Positions 1-7,629 are shown, counted from the first letter of the stretch. The stretch is 10,540 bases of DNA from Oscillospiraceae bacterium (GCA_017400025.1 JAFQAF010000009.1:1-10540); one strand, 5' to 3'. The notes: a model not told the origin generated them from the letters alone. Made by a program: numbers and translations.

Positions 1-40
1 CAGATTTTTCTGCAACGGGATGTCCGGAGGCCATCCCGTG
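1..40. repeat. Interspersed hairpin repeat, copy 1
   Basis: Bases 1-37 are identical to 121-157. Each copy contains a stem made by GGGATGTCC (17-25) and GGCCATCCC (29-37) with one internal mismatch and a 3-base loop. In this copy the stem extends by two more pairs (15-16 with 38-39). No ORF covers it. Identical copies in an intergenic region suggest a dispersed palindromic repeat family; the family itself was not identified. The element may start before the window. Confidence 0.7.
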
Positions 41-87
41 TGCGCAGTATTTAATTTCAGATATTCAACCGGCGGAGGGTTTTTTAC

Positions 88-106
88 GGGAAGCTGGTAG
101 CTTCCC
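88..106. repeat. Perfect 8-bp hairpin between the repeat copies
   Basis: GGGAAGCT (88-95) and AGCTTCCC (99-106) pair perfectly around the loop GGT. The flanks, ACGGGA before and TCCCCTACG after, match those of the hairpin at 137-157, so this looks like a variant member of the same repeat family with a different stem. There is no T-run on either side, so it does not look like an intrinsic terminator. Confidence 0.6.
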
Positions 107-120
107 CTACGCAGGCTGTG

Positions 121-165
121 CAGATTTTTCTGCAACGGGATGTCCGGAGGCCATCCCCTACGGGG
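121..165. repeat. Interspersed hairpin repeat, copy 2
   Basis: Bases 121-157 repeat 1-37 exactly. A small TGCAG/CTGCA stem (119-123 with 130-134) precedes the main GGGATGTCC/GGCCATCCC stem (137-157). A CCCC-TAC-GGGG hairpin (155-165) overlaps its end. This copy continues with CCCCTACG as the hairpin at 88-106 does, while copy 1 reads CCCGTGTG. It is probably a mosaic of palindromic repeat units upstream of the dnaA regulatory region. Confidence 0.65.
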
Positions 166-193
166 TCCTGTATGGTGCAGTAAACAGGGCGGG

Positions 194-230
194 AAGTTTC
201 AACATTTTTCGGCAAAGTATGTTGAAACTT
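194..230. promoter_or_regulatory. Inverted pair of putative DnaA boxes upstream of dnaA
   Basis: AAGTTTCAACAT (194-205) and ATGTTGAAACTT (219-230) form a perfect 12-bp inverted repeat with a 13-base spacer. Each arm contains GTTTCAACA, the same motif repeated through the dnaA-dnaN gap. The pair ends where the A/T block begins and lies about 60-95 bp upstream of the dnaA -35. DnaA binding here could regulate dnaA or form the upstream half of a bipartite origin, as in Bacillus subtilis. The assignment as DnaA boxes is an inference, because the motif differs from TTATNCACA. Confidence 0.6.
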
Positions 231-290
231 TATTTAAAATAGATAAATTATATATTTATTATTTATATTATTATATCATATATTATTATT
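229..290. other. A/T-only block, possible duplex-unwinding region upstream of dnaA
   Basis: Only two G/C bases occur in these 62. The block sits between the inverted TTTCAACA pair and the dnaA promoter. It could be an upstream unwinding element or simply an UP-like A/T tract for the promoter. No trio-like repeat is visible here, so the better unwinding candidate is downstream of dnaA at 1989-2100. Confidence 0.4.
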
Positions 291-317
291 GTTTTCCGGG
301 GCGATTTATGGTATAAT
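289..317 (+). promoter_or_regulatory. dnaA promoter (extended -10)
   Basis: TATAAT (312-317) is preceded by TG at 309-310, which makes an extended -10. TTGTTT (289-294) lies 17 bases upstream as the -35. The predicted transcript start is about 30 bases before the dnaA ATG. The AGGAG Shine-Dalgarno (341-345) is 7 bases from that ATG. Confidence 0.8.
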
Positions 318-352
318 TTCAAGTACTAATGCAATAAGTCAGGAGATAGTAT

Positions 353-1648
353 ATGGAATCTTTAAATGATGTTTTTCTGGCCGTGAAAGGGTTCTGCTCT
401 GAAAGGATGGTACAGGCTTCCTACAACCTGTTTATAGACCCTCTGGAAGTGGGCACCATGAACGGAGACACCATAACCGTGATTGCCCCCAGCGAATGGC
501 TGAAGGGTATGGTTGAGGACAGGTTTATCCCCATGCTGACAGAGGGCTTTGAAAAAGTGCTGGGCTTTACCCTGGTGGTGAAGATAGTGCTGAACGACTC
601 TGCTAAAGAAATAAAAGAGCCTATCAACGGCGGTGAGTACGCCTTTACATTTGATACATTTATTGTTGGGTCTTCCAACAAGTTTGCACACGCTGCAGCT
701 GCAGCCGTGGCACAGAACCCGGCAGCGGCATACAACCCGCTGTTTATACACGGGGACAGCGGTCTGGGCAAAACCCACCTGCTGAACGCCATAAAGGCAG
801 AAATTATCAAAAACAACCCGAAAGCAAACATAGTATATGTTTCCGGTGAGGATTTTACAAACGAAATCATTGCCGCAATCAGGGAAAACAAAACCAGCGA
901 GTTCCAGAACAAATACAGACAGGCTGATGTTCTGCTGGTGGACGATATTCAGTTTATTGCAGGTAAGGAAAGTACACAGGAAGAGTTTTTCCACACTTTC
1001 AATGCACTGCACAACGCCGGCAGACAGATAGTGCTGGTATCCGACAGACCGCCGAAAGAAATAAAGAGTCTGGAGGAAAGACTGAGAAACAGATTTGAAT
1101 GGGGACTGATGGCAGACATACAGCCGCCTGATTTTGAAACACGCTGTGCAATTATCAAGAGAAAATCTGACCTGCTGAGGCTGGACATCAAGCCGGATGT
1201 AGTTGAGTTTATAGCCAGCAAGGTGAAAACCAACATAAGACAGCTGGAGGGCGTGGTTAAAAAGCTGGACGCACTGCAGCGCCTGGAGGGCAAACCGCCG
1301 GTGATGGCAAATGCCCAGGCAGCAATCAAGGATATTCTCAATGAACAGATGAGCGCACCTATGACAATAGAAAGAATCATAGGCGAAGTGTGCAATGTGT
1401 TCAATGTTTCCGTGGCCGATGTGCGAGGCAAGAAAAACACAGCCGATGTTTCCGAGGCAAGACAGACATCAATGTATGTTATCAAGGAAGTGTGCGGCAT
1501 GACGCTGAAGGACATAGGCAAGGAATTCAACGGCAGGGACCATTCATCTGTAGTTTACACAATGAAAAAGGTAGAGAAAAAGCTGAAGGAAAATTCCTTC
1601 TACCGCGACACAGTAGAGGATATTATCAAAAACGTGAAGACTCTGTAA
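353..1648 (+). CDS. dnaA: Chromosomal replication initiator protein DnaA
   Basis: This is the AAA+ initiator that binds origin boxes, oligomerises with ATP and melts the origin. The N-terminal domain I (about residues 1-77) is followed by a short linker, then the ATPase domain from about residue 96. Visible motifs are Walker A GDSGLGKTH (134-142), Walker B VLLVDD (Asp197-Asp198) and sensor-1 VSDRPPKEI (229-237). The C-terminal helix-turn-helix carries NGRDHSSV (393-400). At 431 residues it is slightly shorter than B. subtilis DnaA, mainly in the linker. The ATG at 353 has AGGAG 7 bases upstream and a good promoter. DNA contacts look unusual: aligning by the GRDH motif, E. coli Arg399 is Asn362, Pro423 is Lys386, Gly430 is Asn393 and Thr435-Thr436 are Ser398-Ser399, while Arg407, Asp433 and His434 are kept (Arg370, Asp396, His397). 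Identification is secure; altered specificity is an inference. Confidence 0.98.
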   Translation: MESLNDVFLAVKGFCSERMVQASYNLFIDPLEVGTMNGDTITVIAPSEWLKGMVEDRFIPMLTEGFEKVLGFTLVVKIVLNDSAKEIKEPINGGEYAFTFDTFIVGSSNKFAHAAAAAVAQNPAAAYNPLFIHGDSGLGKTHLLNAIKAEIIKNNPKANIVYVSGEDFTNEIIAAIRENKTSEFQNKYRQADVLLVDDIQFIAGKESTQEEFFHTFNALHNAGRQIVLVSDRPPKEIKSLEERLRNRFEWGLMADIQPPDFETRCAIIKRKSDLLRLDIKPDVVEFIASKVKTNIRQLEGVVKKLDALQRLEGKPPVMANAQAAIKDILNEQMSAPMTIERIIGEVCNVFNVSVADVRGKKNTADVSEARQTSMYVIKEVCGMTLKDIGKEFNGRDHSSVVYTMKKVEKKLKENSFYRDTVEDIIKNVKTL

Positions 1649-1691
1649 GGGCTTTTGGCAGGCAGGAAAATAAAACCGGCCTTACTGGTGG

Positions 1692-1719
1692 CATCCGGTG
1701 AAAAATTCAACACCGGGTG
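1692..1719. repeat. CCGG-stem inverted repeat carrying a TTCAACA site
   Basis: CATCCGGTG (1692-1700) and CACCGGGTG (1711-1719) pair over 9 positions with one G-U. The 10-base loop and 3' arm carry AATTCAACA (1704-1712). The element lies 43 bases after the dnaA stop and is not followed by a T-run, so a terminator is less likely than an origin structure. It resembles the inverted repeat at 1826-1854. Confidence 0.5.
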
Positions 1720-1778
1720 AGAATAATGTTGAAAAACAGCTGTATTTCTGTCACGGATTTTTCACAAAGTAAAAAACG

Positions 1779-1792
1779 GTGTATAAATACAC
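1779..1792. repeat. Palindrome within oriC
   Basis: GTGTAT-AA-ATACAC is a perfect inverted repeat with a 2-base centre. The bottom strand of its left half reads TTATACACC over 1778-1786, one base from a canonical DnaA box, and AAATACACA overlaps the right half. It could be two facing weak canonical boxes or an unrelated palindrome. Confidence 0.4.
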
Positions 1793-1825
1793 AGAATTGC
1801 AGCAGACGTATGTATAAAATTTCAT

Positions 1826-1854
1826 AATCCGGTGTAAAAATTTTCAACCGGATT
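1826..1854. repeat. Second CCGG-stem inverted repeat carrying a TTTTCAACC site
   Basis: AATCCGGT (1826-1833) and ACCGGATT (1847-1854) are perfect 8-base arms around a 13-base A/T spacer. The putative box TTTTCAACC (1841-1849) overlaps the right arm. Both this element and the one at 1692-1719 read ATCCGGTG, then A-rich spacer, then TTCAAC and CCGG, so they appear related by duplication. Confidence 0.5.
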
Positions 1855-1943
1855 TTCAACATTCAACTCACATTTTTCAACAGTTTCAACAGGGGTGAAA
1901 AGTGTAAACACCGTTTCAACATTATTTCAACAGAAATTCAACA
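1841..1943 (+). promoter_or_regulatory. Main cluster of same-strand putative DnaA boxes
   Basis: Seven same-orientation sites lie in 103 bases: TTTTCAACC (1841), TTTTCAACA (1853), TTTTCAACA (1874), GTTTCAACA (1883), GTTTCAACA (1913), ATTTCAACA (1924) and AATTCAACA (1935). The 1874 and 1883 copies abut, and 1913, 1924 and 1935 are spaced exactly 11 bases. A weaker ATTCAACTC lies at 1861. The density and orientation suit cooperative binding of an oligomerising protein such as DnaA, with the array pointing toward the trio tract. Confidence 0.7.
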
Positions 1944-1988
1944 GTGGGAAATGTTGGATTTTTGGCTGTAAATAAAGGAAAAGTGAAG

Positions 1989-2024
1989 GTTTCAACTTTT
2001 TGGGCGCCTCTACTACTACTACTG
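1989..2024 (+). promoter_or_regulatory. DnaA-trio / basal unwinding element
   Basis: The order is putative box GTTTCAACT (1989-1997), then a GC-rich GGGCGCC (2002-2008), then CTA four times (2010-2021) with a degenerate CTG at 2022-2024, then an A/T-rich stretch. The complementary strand therefore reads 3'-GAT-5' four times, the DnaA-trio motif. Box, GC-rich spacer, trios and A/T DNA is the arrangement described for the B. subtilis unwinding site. The likely melting region is about 2010-2100. Confidence 0.75.
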
Positions 2025-2079
2025 TTTAAAAGATATAGCAGGTTAAATAAAAAGAGTAAACAAAAACGAAAAAACAATT

Positions 2080-2096
2080 TTTTACCAATGGTAAAA
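2080..2096. promoter_or_regulatory. Perfect 17-bp palindrome upstream of dnaN
   Basis: TTTTACCA (2080-2087) and TGGTAAAA (2089-2096) are perfect arms around a single A. It ends 14 bases before the dnaN Shine-Dalgarno AAGGA (2111-2115). A symmetric site here could be an operator or an origin-binding site for a dimeric protein. No convincing -35/-10 pair for dnaN was found in the gap, so its role is unknown. Confidence 0.5.
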
Positions 2097-2123
2097 TGTT
2101 AACAACCGGAAAGGAATAAAAAT

Positions 2124-3227
2124 ATGAAAATAGTTTGTGATCGCGATAAGCTGAACGAAGCTATACAGATAGTTTCCAGAGCGGTGGCTACCAAAAGCAA
2201 TCTGGCTGCAATTGAAGGCATCCTGCTGATTGCTGAAAATGACAGCCTGACACTGACAGGCTATGACTTTGAAATGGGTATCAAAACTACCTTTGAATGC
2301 GAAGTGGAAAGAGAGGGCGACGTGGTGCTGTCTGCCCAGCTGCTGGGAAACATTGTAAGAAAGGTGAACAGCGATACAGTTTCCATTGAATGCGATGAAA
2401 GAATGAACTGCGTTATCCGCGCAGGCATTACAAAATATAATATCAAGGGCATTGATTCCACAGATTATCCGGATTTTCCGTCTGCAGGCAGGGACAACAG
2501 CGTGAAGATTGAAAACAGCCTGTTCAGCGAAATGTGTGACTATGTTATCTACGCAGTTTCCACAGACGAAAAAAGACCGGCCCACACAGGCGTGCTGATA
2601 AAGCTGGAAGACAGACACCTGACAATGGTGGCACTGGACGGCTACAGACTGGCAGTGTGTGAAAGGGAAGTGGACTTTGACGGCCAGTTCAACATGATTG
2701 TGCCGGCAAAGGCAATGAACGAAGTAAGAAGAGTGGCCGGTGACAAGGACGGCAAGCTGACAATCTTTGCTTCCAGAAGATATGTTATGTTCAAGGCAGG
2801 GGAATTTATCATTCTGTCCAGACTGCTGGAGGGTGATTTCCTTGATTACAAAAAAGCCATACCATCAAGCTATATGACAGATGCTGTGGTGAATACAAGA
2901 GAACTGCAGGAAGCAGTGGAAAGGGTTTCTCTGATTATCACAGAAAGACTGAGAAACCCTGTGAAAATGAATATTTCTGACAATACACTCAGCGTGAAAT
3001 GTGCTACAGAGCTGGGTGATGTATATGATGAAATAGCTGTAGGCCAGGTGGGCCCTGACATGGAAATAGGCTTTAACAACAGATATATCCTGGATGCGCT
3101 GAAAGCCAGCAGAAAGGACGAGCTGATTTTCAAATTCTCCGGCCCGTTGGCCCCATGTAAAATTATTCCTAAGGAAGGAGACGACTTTACCTATCTGGTA
3201 CTGCCGGTAAGATTTAAAAATGATTGA
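2124..3227 (+). CDS. dnaN: DNA polymerase III beta subunit (sliding clamp)
   Basis: DnaN is the ring-shaped dimer that holds the replicative polymerase and repair factors on DNA. The 367-residue length fits the family (usually 365-380), with three similar domains of about 120 residues. The protein begins MKIVCDRDKLNEAIQ, and the C-terminus YLVLPVRF is the conserved clamp tail (compare LPVR/LPMR in other clamps). The ATG at 2124 has AAGGA at 2111-2115, 8 bases upstream. It lies directly after oriC and overlaps yaaA by 8 bases, so dnaN, yaaA and recF are probably co-transcribed and translationally coupled. No promoter for it was located with confidence; read-through from dnaA is possible. Confidence 0.98.
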   Translation: MKIVCDRDKLNEAIQIVSRAVATKSNLAAIEGILLIAENDSLTLTGYDFEMGIKTTFECEVEREGDVVLSAQLLGNIVRKVNSDTVSIECDERMNCVIRAGITKYNIKGIDSTDYPDFPSAGRDNSVKIENSLFSEMCDYVIYAVSTDEKRPAHTGVLIKLEDRHLTMVALDGYRLAVCEREVDFDGQFNMIVPAKAMNEVRRVAGDKDGKLTIFASRRYVMFKAGEFIILSRLLEGDFLDYKKAIPSSYMTDAVVNTRELQEAVERVSLIITERLRNPVKMNISDNTLSVKCATELGDVYDEIAVGQVGPDMEIGFNNRYILDALKASRKDELIFKFSGPLAPCKIIPKEGDDFTYLVLPVRFKND

Positions 3228-3432
3228 GATTGCAATTAATACAGAATTTATAAAACTGGACCAGTTTATGAAATTTGCCGATATGGTTTACACCGGCGGC
3301 GACGCAAAGGGCTTTATCCAGGATGGCGAAGTGAAGGTAAACGGTGAAGTGTGCACACAGCGCGGCAAAAAGCTGAGAGCAGGTGACGTGGTTTCCTTCA
3401 ACGGCGACGATTTTGTTGTGGTAAATGAATAA
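3220..3432 (+). CDS. yaaA: S4-domain RNA-binding protein, YaaA/RlbA family
   Basis: This 70-residue protein is almost entirely one S4 RNA-binding fold. After a short lead-in, FIKLDQFMKFADMV (about 10-23) forms the first helix region. The GEVKVNGEVCTQRGKKLRAG stretch (about 36-55) is the typical S4 turn with its basic face. The gene sits in its usual Bacillota place between dnaN and recF. Its ATG lies inside the dnaN end (8-base overlap) and its own end overlaps the most upstream recF start by 8 bases, so coupling to dnaN translation probably replaces a strong Shine-Dalgarno. B. subtilis YaaA has been linked to 50S ribosome assembly; the exact role here is not visible from the sequence. Confidence 0.92.
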   Translation: MIEIAINTEFIKLDQFMKFADMVYTGGDAKGFIQDGEVKVNGEVCTQRGKKLRAGDVVSFNGDDFVVVNE

Positions 3433-4540
3433 TATGCCAAAACAATGGATAAAGGACATTGAAATAAAAGGTTACCGTAACCTGGAGGACACAGAGATAA
3501 CCTTCAGCCCGGATATAAACATTATTTACGGGGAAAATGCCCAGGGGAAAACAAATCTGATTGAGGCCGTGTGGCTGCTGAGCGGGGGGAAAAGCTTCCG
3601 CGGCACCAAGGACAGAGAGATGATAGGCTTTGAAAAAGAGGATTTCCGCATAGTGGGCAATGTGTCCGGCGGGGAAAGGGAAGAAAGGATAACCGTGGCC
3701 TGCTCAAAGACCAATCCGAAATTTGCCAGCCGTATGGCAAAGACCGGCAGCGGGGAGTTTACACTGCCCAGCAGGATAGCGGGGAATTTTTACCGGGTTA
3801 TCTTTTCCCCGGTGCATCTGAACATAGTGTCCGGCGGGCCGGCACTGCGCAGAAAGTTTGCAGATGCCTGTCTGTGCCAGATGTACCCTAAATTTATAGA
3901 GCATTACAGACAGTACAACCATGTGCTGAACCAGAGAAACAATTTTCTGAAAAACATAAAAAACTATGACAGCGGCCAGCAGGAAGCTATATTTGACAGC
4001 TTTGATATGTCTCTGGCCCGGCTGGGATATGAAATATACAGAATGAGGGCGGAGTTCTGCACACAGATGCAGGAGACTGCCGGCAGGTACTACCGGGAGA
4101 TTTCTTCCGGCAGGGAAAAGCTGGATTTTGTATACAGACATATGGGCTGGACAAGGGATGAAATCCTGGAAAAACTGATTCACAGCAGGGAAAGAGATAA
4201 AATTCTTGGATATACCTCTGTGGGTGTGCACCGCGAGGACATAGAAATACAGCTGAACGGCATGGCGGCCAGGGATTATGCCAGCCAGGGCCAGCAGAGA
4301 AGCATAGTGATAGCTATGAAGCTGGCAGAGGGGGACATAATGGAAGAGGCCACCGGAACAAGCCCGGTGATACTGCTGGACGATGTGCTGAGCGAGCTGG
4401 ATTTTTCCCGCCAGGACTACCTGCTGAACAGTATAAAGGGCAGGCAGGTGCTGATAACCAGCTGTGACGAGGGCCGCATAAAAATGAGCGCCAGCAGAAA
4501 GTTTTATGTGGAAAAGGGCACAGTGACAGCACAGCGGTGA
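3425..4540 (+). CDS. recF: DNA replication and repair protein RecF
   Basis: RecF is an SMC-like ATPase that, with RecO and RecR, loads RecA at single-strand gaps and helps stalled forks. The protein is 371 residues, within the family range. The Walker A motif GENAQGKTN lies at 36-44, the ABC signature SQGQQRS at 287-293, and Walker B VILLDDVLSELD has Asp319-Asp320. All ATPase elements are intact. The start is uncertain: ATG 3425 overlaps yaaA by 8 bases, while ATG 3434 (MPKQW) would leave a 1-base gap. Neither has a clear Shine-Dalgarno, consistent with coupling to yaaA. No terminator is evident in the 75 bases before the next gene. Confidence 0.97.
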   Translation: MNNMPKQWIKDIEIKGYRNLEDTEITFSPDINIIYGENAQGKTNLIEAVWLLSGGKSFRGTKDREMIGFEKEDFRIVGNVSGGEREERITVACSKTNPKFASRMAKTGSGEFTLPSRIAGNFYRVIFSPVHLNIVSGGPALRRKFADACLCQMYPKFIEHYRQYNHVLNQRNNFLKNIKNYDSGQQEAIFDSFDMSLARLGYEIYRMRAEFCTQMQETAGRYYREISSGREKLDFVYRHMGWTRDEILEKLIHSRERDKILGYTSVGVHREDIEIQLNGMAARDYASQGQQRSIVIAMKLAEGDIMEEATGTSPVILLDDVLSELDFSRQDYLLNSIKGRQVLITSCDEGRIKMSASRKFYVEKGTVTAQR

Positions 4541-4615
4541 AAATAAAAAATGCCGGCAGATTATTGAAAAGTAATCAGCAGGCCTGCAGAAACAGAAACT
4601 ATATAAAGTAAAAAT

Positions 4616-4858
4616 ATGTATGTAGAGATATTTACAGATTTTATGGTGGACAGTGAAAAAGTGGTGGGTATATTTGACCTGGACAACACAACCACCAATA
4701 AATTTACCAACGATTTTCTGAACGAAAAACAGAAAGAGGGGAAAATCACCTATCTGATAAGTGATATTCCGAAAAGTTTTGTTCTTATGAATGACGGCAG
4801 CGTCTATGTAGTGGAGCTGGCCAGTCAGATACTTAAGAAAAGGTTTGAAATAATATAA
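4616..4858 (+). CDS. remB: RemB/YaaB-like regulator (DUF370 family)
   Basis: An 80-residue protein between recF and gyrB, the exact place of B. subtilis yaaB (remB). The start MYVEIFTDFMVDSEKVVGIF resembles RemB (MYI..GDDFVV....IVGIFD), followed by a Thr/Asn-rich stretch and a later SFVLMNDGSVYV segment and LKKRFE near the end. RemA/RemB proteins of B. subtilis regulate extracellular matrix genes, and RemA binds DNA. The function in this organism is inferred only from family and position. The Shine-Dalgarno is weak (AAAG in an A-rich stretch about 8 bases before the ATG). The stop is 12 bases before gyrB, so both genes are likely in one transcript. Confidence 0.88.
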   Translation: MYVEIFTDFMVDSEKVVGIFDLDNTTTNKFTNDFLNEKQKEGKITYLISDIPKSFVLMNDGSVYVVELASQILKKRFEII

Positions 4859-6802
<1,944 letters not shown>

Positions 6803-6811
6803 GTGATGAAT

Positions 6812-7432
6812 ATGGAATATCCTTTTCAGATAGAACTGAATGTGAGCCAGGACGATTTCATAGAAGTGGAAATACTGGAGCAGGAAAAAGAAATGCAGCT
6901 GTGGAAAAAGGAGCTGAAGAATGGATTTGTCATAGAGTGCATTGTGTGTGCTCTGGCTGCTGCCGGGGTGGCATATATGGCCGCCAGGGGAATTGTGATG
7001 TACCGGACACTGTACTTTGTGGCGGGTATATGGATGATTCTGGCTGTGAACTGCGGGTATAACTACTTTTACGGTGCAAAAAGGGAATTCAATATGTCTG
7101 TACAGCACCTGCTGCAGAACAAGGACACAAATGTTTTCTTTACACCGGAAAGGGGAATGGTTATATTCTATCCGGACAGGTGTGAATACCTGACTGATGA
7201 ACAGAGAAGATTTTTCGGCTATGAAAATATCAGGCACATAAAAATAATACGTCATCTGTATATTTTTGTGATGAAACGCAGCAAGGAAAAAAATCTGAAA
7301 GGTTTTGCCTATATGGTGATACCAAGAAGAAACCTGACTGAAGACCAGCAGCTGGCCCTTGATGAAATATGCCGGGGCATTGTGAAAAAATACGGCCTTG
7401 AGGAATGGGTGAAAAGCGGTATATTCGGATGA
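6812..7432 (+). CDS. Two-helix membrane protein with YcxB-like C-terminal domain
   Basis: The protein has an acidic cytosolic lead of about 37 residues, two hydrophobic helices (about 38-58 and 66-86), then a soluble domain to residue 206. The soluble part (FFTPERGMVIFYPDRCEYLT, then GYENIRHIKIIRHLYIFVMK, then VIPRRNLTEDQQ) resembles the YcxB/PH-like family, a small membrane-associated fold with no assigned biochemistry. Three starts are in frame: GTG 6803, ATG 6806 and ATG 6812. ATG 6812 was chosen because AGGTG (6801-6805) lies 6 bases upstream. The gene begins 9 bases after the gyrB stop and is probably expressed with gyrB. Its place between gyrB and gyrA is unusual compared with B. subtilis. 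The family assignment is by pattern only. Confidence 0.7.
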   Translation: MEYPFQIELNVSQDDFIEVEILEQEKEMQLWKKELKNGFVIECIVCALAAAGVAYMAARGIVMYRTLYFVAGIWMILAVNCGYNYFYGAKREFNMSVQHLLQNKDTNVFFTPERGMVIFYPDRCEYLTDEQRRFFGYENIRHIKIIRHLYIFVMKRSKEKNLKGFAYMVIPRRNLTEDQQLALDEICRGIVKKYGLEEWVKSGIFG

Positions 7433-7442
7433 TTTATTACAG

Positions 7443-7461
7443 TTGCAGACACTGTCTGCAA
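7443..7461. repeat. Perfect 19-base palindrome after the YcxB-like gene
   Basis: TTGCAGACA (7443-7451) and TGTCTGCAA (7453-7461) are perfect arms around a single C. It starts 10 bases after the stop codon and overlaps the left end of the repeat element by two bases. As RNA it would form a hairpin, but no T-run follows on the + strand. It may protect the transcript end or belong to the repeat element. Confidence 0.5.
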
Positions 7462-7629
7462 AGATTCCTCGGCTGCGCTCGGAATGACAGAGTGAAAGTA
7501 TGAGCAAAATATCATCGCTGATACCGGAATGACAGATTGAAGTAGTAAGCAATATGTCATCCTGGACAACGGAATGACAGAGTAAAGCAAGAATTAAAAT
7601 GTCATCCCGAACGGATGTGAGGGATCTTT
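7460..7629. repeat. Palindromic repeat element with terminal inverted repeats and three 45-bp units
   Basis: The decamer GGAATGACAG occurs at 7481, 7526 and 7571, exactly 45 bases apart, giving three tandem units. The outer ends, 7460-7489 and 7600-7629, are imperfect 30-bp inverted repeats (23 of 30 positions agree by hand alignment, both outer ends starting AAAGAT). Inner junctions such as 7555-7579 (TGTCATCC, 8 bases, GGAATGACA) are near-palindromes. No protein is encoded; 15-codon repeats in the minus frames (CHSERS-type) are by-products of the 45-bp period. It looks like a non-autonomous dispersed repeat of the TGTCATTCC...GGAATC type common in intergenic DNA of gut bacteria. Confidence 0.75.

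Larger units (their letters stand above)
1649..2123. other. oriC: Putative replication origin oriC (dnaA-dnaN gap)
   Basis: This 475-bp gap has no credible gene. It holds ten 9-mers with an invariant TTCAAC core. On the + strand they start at 1704, 1841, 1853, 1874, 1883, 1913, 1924, 1935 and 1989; one on the - strand covers 1727-1735. Several are abutting or spaced 11 bp, which would place them on one helix face. A (CTA)4 trio tract and an A/T-rich stretch follow. Position between dnaA and dnaN, box clustering and the trio tract together support oriC. Near-canonical boxes are few: TTTTTCACA (1758-1766), TTATACACC (1778-1786, - strand) and TTATACATA (1809-1817, - strand), each one base off TTATNCACA. 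Confidence 0.85.

Noticed and set aside
88..106. Intrinsic terminator for a gene upstream of the window
   Set aside because: The stem is strong but no T-run follows on either strand, and the borders match the neighbouring repeat units.
1390..1701. Plus-strand 103-codon ORF overlapping the dnaA 3' end
   Set aside because: It is out of frame with the conserved DnaA C-terminal domain, has basic low-complexity composition and no Shine-Dalgarno.
7460..7629. CRISPR-like array: short palindromic repeats at a constant 45-base period
   Set aside because: The intervening segments resemble one another (GA.TGAAG..-type) rather than being unique spacers, the repeats are imperfect, and there is no leader or cas gene.
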